Source: Actinobacteria bacterium 13_2_20CM_68_14
GTDB lineage: Bacteria > Actinomycetota > Thermoleophilia > Gaiellales > Gaiellaceae
Reading direction: 5' to 3'
Assembly: GCA_001914705.1 (NCBI GenBank)
Contig: MNDB01000040.1
Location: 1 to 8,762, forward strand
Length of the DNA stretch: 8,762 nucleotides
The notes beneath the pieces are model-generated. The model was not told where the DNA came from. It was given only the letters and a program-made list of their open reading frames with translations, and made no database searches. Both the position numbers and the translations under genes were made by a program. Positions within the stretch are counted from its first letter, which is position 1. The number at the start of each line of letters is the position of its first letter. Positions 6,222 to 8,762 of this stretch are shown here, in pieces.

Positions 6222-6790
6222 TCGTCGCTTCGCCGCCGCCGCTCATCTGCATCGATCCAGGCCACGGCACGCCCCCGGCGATCGGCCGGCAGACCGAGCC
6301 GATCGGGCCCGGCTCGGGTGTCCTGAAGATCAAGGACGGCGGCGGCGCGGCCGGCGAGGCGGTCGTCAACCTCGCGATCGCGAAGAAGACGCGGACGCTG
6401 TTGCTCGCACGCGGCTACCGGGTCGCGATGACGCGCACGGGCCCGGTCTTCCGCTACCGCAATGGCGGGACCAACACGTCGCTACACGGCTTCCAAACGC
6501 TCTACCCCGCCTGGCACAAGAGCTGGACGGACGACATCTACGCCCGCAGCCTGAAGGCCGCTCGGCTCGTCCAGGCCGCAGCCGTGCAGGCGACGGGCGC
6601 CGCCAGCCTCGGACTCGTCAAGCGGACCGACCTGACCGGTTTCAACTGGGCGGACGTCCCGTCGATTCTGGTCGAGTGCGGCTTCTTGTCGAACCCGCCC
6701 GAGCGGCGGTTGCTGCAGTCGAGCGCCTACGAGTGGAAGCTCGCGCACGGCCTGACGGCCGGCGCGGCCGCTTTCACTCCTTTGCGCTGA
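6218..6790 (+). CDS. N-acetylmuramoyl-L-alanine amidase (Amidase_3-like), probably lacking an internal segment
   Basis: This 190-residue protein resembles zinc-dependent Amidase_3 enzymes, which cut the bond between N-acetylmuramic acid and the stem peptide of peptidoglycan. CIDPGHG gives zinc ligand H16, E47 in AGEAVVNLA is the likely second ligand, and E153 in ILVECGFLSNP is the catalytic Glu. RVAMTRTGP at 68-76 is also family-like. The usual SxHxN motif carrying the third zinc ligand is not recognisable: the chain goes from FRYRNGG (78-84) almost directly to TSLHGFQTLYPAWH (87-100), about a dozen residues too early. H90 might substitute, or the enzyme may be inactive. There is no signal peptide, which is odd for a wall hydrolase. 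GTG 6218 overlaps the esterase stop (GTGA); earlier in-frame codons lie in the esterase and encode nothing family-like. Confidence 0.8.
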   Translation: MIVASPPPLICIDPGHGTPPAIGRQTEPIGPGSGVLKIKDGGGAAGEAVVNLAIAKKTRTLLLARGYRVAMTRTGPVFRYRNGGTNTSLHGFQTLYPAWHKSWTDDIYARSLKAARLVQAAAVQATGAASLGLVKRTDLTGFNWADVPSILVECGFLSNPPERRLLQSSAYEWKLAHGLTAGAAAFTPLR

Positions 6791-6817
6791 GGCGCTCGCT
6801 CGCGACGCCCACCCGGA

Positions 6818-6844
6818 GGACGTCCGGGCTTCGCCCGGGCGTCC
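6818..6844. terminator. GC-rich hairpin between convergent genes, possible bidirectional terminator
   Basis: GGACGTCCGGGC (6818-6829) pairs with GCCCGGGCGTCC (6833-6844) over 12 positions, including one G-U pair, around a three-base TTC loop. It lies 28 bases after the amidase stop and 26 bases beyond the end of the minus-strand gene, where both transcripts should end. Neither strand has a T-run directly after the stem, so it is not a classical intrinsic terminator. It may act with Rho, protect the 3' end or separate the converging polymerases. Confidence 0.5.
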
Positions 6845-6869
6845 GTCTAATCCCGGGCGGCAACGCCAA

Positions 6870-7169
6870 TCAAGGTTCGTTCTTTTGAAAAGAATTCTTG
6901 GGCTCGCGCATTTGGCGGGCCGCCTCGTGGCCACGCTGGTGCACGGCTGCGCGCTTGCCCTCGAGCGTCGGGGGCTCGACCTCGTCGACCGGCGTCTCGC
7001 CCGACTCGAACTGCTCGCGCTCCTCGACGAGCTGCTTGGAGTCGTCGAGCTTCCGCCGGAGCTCGTCCGCCCGCGTGTCCGCGGCCGGCTTCGGCTGGCG
7101 TCGCAACGCCCGGTAGGCCACTCCCGCGGCTCCGAGCGCCCCGGCGATCCAGGCGGCGCGGTTCCTCAC
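6870..7169 (-). CDS. Small membrane-anchored protein of unknown function
   Basis: This 99-residue protein starts at GTG 7169 and stops at 6870-6872. The N-terminus has a short hydrophobic helix, AAWIAGALGAAGVAYRAL (about 5-22), flanked by arginines. A highly charged, probably coiled-coil region follows (TRADELRRKLDDSKQLVEEREQFESGE, about 32-58), then PVDEVEPPTLEGKRAAVHQRGHEAARQMRE. The amphipathic heptad-like charge pattern supports a real gene rather than a shadow, as do the start context (TAGCAT seven bases upstream, leaderless style) and its fit between a convergent and a divergent neighbour. I recall similar small uncharacterised proteins in actinobacteria but cannot assign a family. The topology is probably a single helix with the charged part in the cytoplasm. 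The last dozen codons are unusually AT-rich. No function is proposed. Confidence 0.72.
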   Translation of the reverse strand: MRNRAAWIAGALGAAGVAYRALRRQPKPAADTRADELRRKLDDSKQLVEEREQFESGETPVDEVEPPTLEGKRAAVHQRGHEAARQMREPKNSFQKNEP

Positions 7170-7176
7170 GAGCTCG

Positions 7177-7182
7177 ATGCTA
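7177..7182 (-). promoter_or_regulatory. Candidate -10 element (TAGCAT, minus strand) for the small membrane protein gene
   Basis: On the minus strand TAGCAT is followed by seven bases and then the GTG start at 7169, the same spacing and hexamer as at 1758-1763 on the plus strand. No convincing Shine-Dalgarno site lies between it and the start. A leaderless mRNA is the simplest reading. No -35 is recognisable. Confidence 0.42.
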
Positions 7183-7186
7183 CTCT
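7181..7186 (+). promoter_or_regulatory. Candidate -10 element (TACTCT) for the rpsF operon
   Basis: TACTCT fits TANNNT and would start transcription near 7193, just before the stem-forming leader at 7200-7247, giving an untranslated region of about 90 bases. It overlaps by two bases the opposite-strand TAGCAT of the divergent gene. No clear -35 is seen, so support comes mainly from position. Confidence 0.33.
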
Positions 7187-7199
7187 TCCGCAGCTTCCT

Positions 7200-7247
7200 G
7201 CCTCGCCGTCGCGCTGTCCGCCCCGAAGCGGCGCCCGCAGGCGAGGC
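7200..7247 (+). promoter_or_regulatory. Structured rpsF leader, candidate S6:S18-binding autoregulatory RNA
   Basis: GCCTCGCC (7200-7207) and GGCGAGGC (7240-7247) form a perfect eight-base-pair outer stem. Inside, GCGC (7211-7214) can pair with GCGC (7231-7234), closing a small inner hairpin (CGC 7219-7221 with GCG 7228-7230). This leaves CCG (7235-7237) unpaired on the 3' side of the internal loop. A stem-internal loop-hairpin with an unpaired CCG is how I recall the conserved leader bound by the S6:S18 complex upstream of rpsF in many bacteria, which represses the operon when the two proteins are in excess. The element ends 34 bases before the rpsF start. Pairing is seen directly; the class assignment is inference. 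Confidence 0.5.
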
Positions 7248-7281
7248 CGACTCAGACCGTGGGAAGGAGTGATTCGGGACG

Positions 7282-7650
7282 ATGATGATCGGCTACGAGA
7301 TCCTGCTCATGCTCGACCCCGAGCTGCCGGATGACCGGCAGGAGGAGATTGTCACGCGCGTGCGTGAGGGCATCGAGGGCTCGGGCGGGAGCTGGATTGC
7401 TCACGACGTCTGGGGCCGCCGCAAGCTTGCCTACGAGATCGACCACAAGGCCGAGGGCGTCTACCACCTGCTCACCTTCGACGCGGAGCCGGAGGCGCTG
7501 GCCGAGGTCTCCCGCGTACTGAAGATCACGGACGGCGTCATGCGTCACCTGGCCGTCAAGCGTACGGCGGCGACAGGTCCGGCGCAGCCGCTAGAAACTA
7601 GCGTCGAGCACAGGCAGGATTCCGAAGACCAAGCAACACCCGTCGGGTGA
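7282..7650 (+). CDS. rpsF: 30S ribosomal protein S6 (bS6)
   Basis: This 122-residue protein comprises the usual S6 fold of about 95 residues plus a hydrophilic tail of about 25. S6 binds the central domain of 16S rRNA as a heterodimer with S18, which is encoded two genes downstream. Typical features are YEILLMLDPELPDD at the N-terminus, GSWIAHDVWGRRKLAYEIDHKAEGVYHLLTFDA in the middle and LKITDGVMRHLAVK near the end. Two ATG codons occur in frame, at 7282 and 7285; I keep the first. AAGGAG at 7264-7269 is a strong ribosome-binding site with a slightly long spacing of 12 bases. It is the first gene of the rpsF-ssb-rpsR-rplI operon and follows a structured leader. The C-terminal tail is variable among species and nothing in it is recognised. 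Confidence 0.97.
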   Translation: MMIGYEILLMLDPELPDDRQEEIVTRVREGIEGSGGSWIAHDVWGRRKLAYEIDHKAEGVYHLLTFDAEPEALAEVSRVLKITDGVMRHLAVKRTAATGPAQPLETSVEHRQDSEDQATPVG

Positions 7651-7661
7651 GGAGGTTTTAG

Positions 7662-8105
7662 ATGGCCGCCAACATCAACAGAGTCGTGCTCGTGGGCAAT
7701 CTGACGAAGGATCCCGAGCTGCGCCACACGCCGAGCGGGACCGCGGTCTGCAGCCTGCGGCTCGCCGTCAACACACGTCGCAAGGACAGCGCGACCGGCG
7801 AGTGGACCGAAAAGCCGAACTACTTCGACATCACCGTCTGGGGTAACCAGGGCGAGAGCTGCGCCCAGTACCTCGCCAAAGGCCGCCCGGTCGCTGTCGA
7901 CGGCCGGCTCGAGTGGCGTGAGTGGGACGCGCAGGACGGGACGAAGCGACAGGCGGTCGAGATCATCGCCGACAGCGTCCAGTTCCTCGGCAGCCGCAGC
8001 GACGGCGAGGGCGGCGGCCAGCCGCAGTTCGTCCCCGCAGGCGCGGCCGCACAGACCGAGAACGCCGACTTCGCCGCCGGCGCGGACGACGACATTCCGT
8101 TCTGA
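7662..8105 (+). CDS. ssb: Single-stranded DNA-binding protein (SSB)
   Basis: This 147-residue SSB coats single-stranded DNA during replication, recombination and repair, normally as a tetramer. The OB-fold domain spans about residues 1-112, with NRVVLVGNLTKDPELRHTPSG at the start, the WTEKPNYFDITVWG strand region and AQYLAKGRPVAVDGRLEWREW in the middle. A short Gly/Gln/Ala-rich linker (about 113-138) leads to the acidic tip ADDDIPF, the conserved tail that recruits partner repair and replication proteins. The linker is shorter than in many SSBs. The ATG at 7662 is well supported by GGAGG at 7651-7655, immediately after the rpsF stop and six bases from the start. Its stop overlaps the rpsR ATG by one base (TGATG), so the two are probably coupled. 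Confidence 0.97.
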   Translation: MAANINRVVLVGNLTKDPELRHTPSGTAVCSLRLAVNTRRKDSATGEWTEKPNYFDITVWGNQGESCAQYLAKGRPVAVDGRLEWREWDAQDGTKRQAVEIIADSVQFLGSRSDGEGGGQPQFVPAGAAAQTENADFAAGADDDIPF

Positions 8106-8437
8106 TGGCTCAGCAGAAGGACCGTCAGCAACAGCGCCGGCGCGGCGGCCCCTCCGCCGGGCCGATCCGGAAGAAGAACTGCTGGTTCTGCCGGAACAAG
8201 ATCGCGGAGGTCGACTGGAAGGACGCCAACCAGCTCCGCCGCTACGTCTCGGAGAAGGGGAAGATCCGCTCGCGCCGGATCACCGGCGCCTGCAGGCGTC
8301 ACCAGCGGCAAGTCGCGGTCGCGGTCAAGCGCGCGCGCGAGATGGCGCTCTTGCCGTACGTGGCCGAGGGCCGCGAGGAGCGCCCCGACGGCCGACGCGA
8401 CCGCGGCGACCGCGGCGACCGGGACCGCGAACGATGA
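8105..8437 (+). CDS. rpsR: 30S ribosomal protein S18 (bS18), zinc-ribbon form, with a charged C-terminal tail
   Basis: This 110-residue protein has the S18 core at about 20-87. Potential zinc ligands C26 and C29 (CWFC) and C63 and H66 (CRRH) mark it as the C+ type, as opposed to zinc-free S18 paralogues. The VDWKDANQLRRYVSEKGKIRSRRITGACRRHQR stretch and REMALLPYV are classical. S18 binds 16S rRNA together with S6. The N-terminus is a Gln/Arg-rich extension, and the C-terminus carries about 20 extra residues made of Arg, Gly, Asp and Glu, encoded by a short tandem repeat at 8402-8419. The ATG shares its A with the ssb stop codon. The stop codon overlaps the rplI start region. Confidence 0.96.
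   Translation: MAQQKDRQQQRRRGGPSAGPIRKKNCWFCRNKIAEVDWKDANQLRRYVSEKGKIRSRRITGACRRHQRQVAVAVKRAREMALLPYVAEGREERPDGRRDRGDRGDRDRER
8402..8419 (+). repeat. Two perfect 9-base tandem repeats inside rpsR (RGD tail)
   Basis: CGCGGCGAC occurs twice in direct succession, with degenerate copies on both sides. It is in frame and encodes Arg-Gly-Asp repeats at residues 100-105 of S18. The repeat unit is a multiple of three, so copy-number changes would lengthen or shorten the tail without breaking the gene. Confidence 0.8.
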
Positions 8438-8762
8438 TGCAGGTCATCCTGCGACAGGACGTCGAGAAGGTCGGCCTCCGCGGCGAGGTCGTCGACGTCG
8501 CCGCGGGCTTCGCGCGCAACTACCTGCTGCCGCGACGGCTCGCCGAGCCCGCGGCGCCGGGCCGCGTGGCGGAGCTCGAGAAGCTCGCCGCGAGCCGCGT
8601 CCAGCACGAGGCGCAGAGCTTCGAGCACGCGCAAGAACTCGTGCAGAAGCTCGAGGGTGCCGAGCTCCGCTTCGACGTCCAGGCCGGCGAGACCGGCACG
8701 CTCTTCGGCTCGGTGACGGCGACGGACATCGCCGACCGGGTGTGGGAGAGCCAGCGGGTCCG
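8437..8762 (+). CDS. rplI: 50S ribosomal protein L9 (bL9), 5' portion
   Basis: This is the start of rplI, cut by the window end after 108 complete codons of a protein usually near 150 residues. MQVILRQDVEKVGLRGEVVDV and GFARNYLLPRRLA (about 24-36) are the conserved N-terminal rRNA-binding domain of L9. The long connecting helix follows (about 40-75), and GETGTLFGSVTATDIAD marks the beginning of the C-terminal domain. Two adjacent ATG codons, 8434 and 8437, are in frame. I prefer 8437 because L9 proteins usually begin M-K/Q-V-I-L. Either start overlaps the rpsR stop at 8435-8437 (ATGA or TGATG), so translation is likely coupled. Gene order matches the conserved S6-SSB-S18-L9 block. Confidence 0.95.
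   Translation, partial: MQVILRQDVEKVGLRGEVVDVAAGFARNYLLPRRLAEPAAPGRVAELEKLAASRVQHEAQSFEHAQELVQKLEGAELRFDVQAGETGTLFGSVTATDIADRVWESQRV

Noticed and set aside
6885..7334. 149-codon plus-strand frame covering the small membrane protein gene and the rpsF leader
   Set aside because: It would run into rpsF in another frame. Its product is Arg/Leu-rich without motifs, whereas the minus-strand frame has a membrane helix, a coiled-coil pattern and a promoter-like start.
1..8762. tRNA or rRNA genes, CRISPR arrays, transposases, integration sites
   Set aside because: No cloverleaf-like segment, rRNA sequence, spaced direct-repeat array, transposase motif or flanking terminal repeats were seen by eye on either strand.

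Overview
The window is GC-rich, densely packed bacterial chromosome. GTG starts are frequent and genes overlap by 1 or 4 bases. Four gene starts lack a Shine-Dalgarno site and instead carry a TANNNT hexamer 6-7 bases upstream, which suggests leaderless transcripts. Together with a zinc-ribbon (C+) S18 and the rpsF-ssb-rpsR-rplI order, this points to Actinomycetota. A deep lineage such as Thermoleophilia is my best guess from protein style; it is an inference, not a demonstrated placement.

Layout. (1) 1-1747: the C-terminus of a histidine kinase, overlapping by ATGA a second kinase that carries its own N-terminal receiver domain (REC-PAS-HisKA-HATPase). The pair looks like a kinase-to-kinase relay. 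(2) 1771-2706: a DUF72/YecE-family protein. (3) 2761-4424: a soluble PAS histidine kinase overlapping an OmpR-type response regulator by one base, a complete two-component pair. (4) 4482-6790: four tightly packed genes: a STAS anti-sigma-factor antagonist, a thioredoxin-fold protein with SGRC instead of CxxC, a PF00756-type esterase, and a short Amidase_3 protein that seems to lack its middle metal-binding segment. A GC-rich hairpin at 6818-6844 separates them from the convergent gene that follows. (5) 6870-7169, minus strand: a small membrane-anchored protein of unknown function. (6) 7282 to the end: rpsF, ssb, rpsR and the start of rplI, preceded by a structured leader that resembles the S6:S18 autoregulatory RNA.

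How the genes work together. The left half is signal transduction: two kinase modules plus a STAS protein that would normally act in a partner-switching sigma-factor circuit. No anti-sigma kinase, sigma factor or membrane sensor is present in the window. The right end is the conserved ribosomal/SSB operon. I see no tRNA, rRNA, CRISPR array, transposase or phage gene. No gap between genes exceeds about 115 bases.

I did not find a clear new multi-gene system. The observations most worth checking are the recurring leaderless-start motif, the candidate S6:S18 leader, the amidase with a missing segment, the SGRC thioredoxin coupled to a STAS gene, and the kinase-REC-kinase arrangement.
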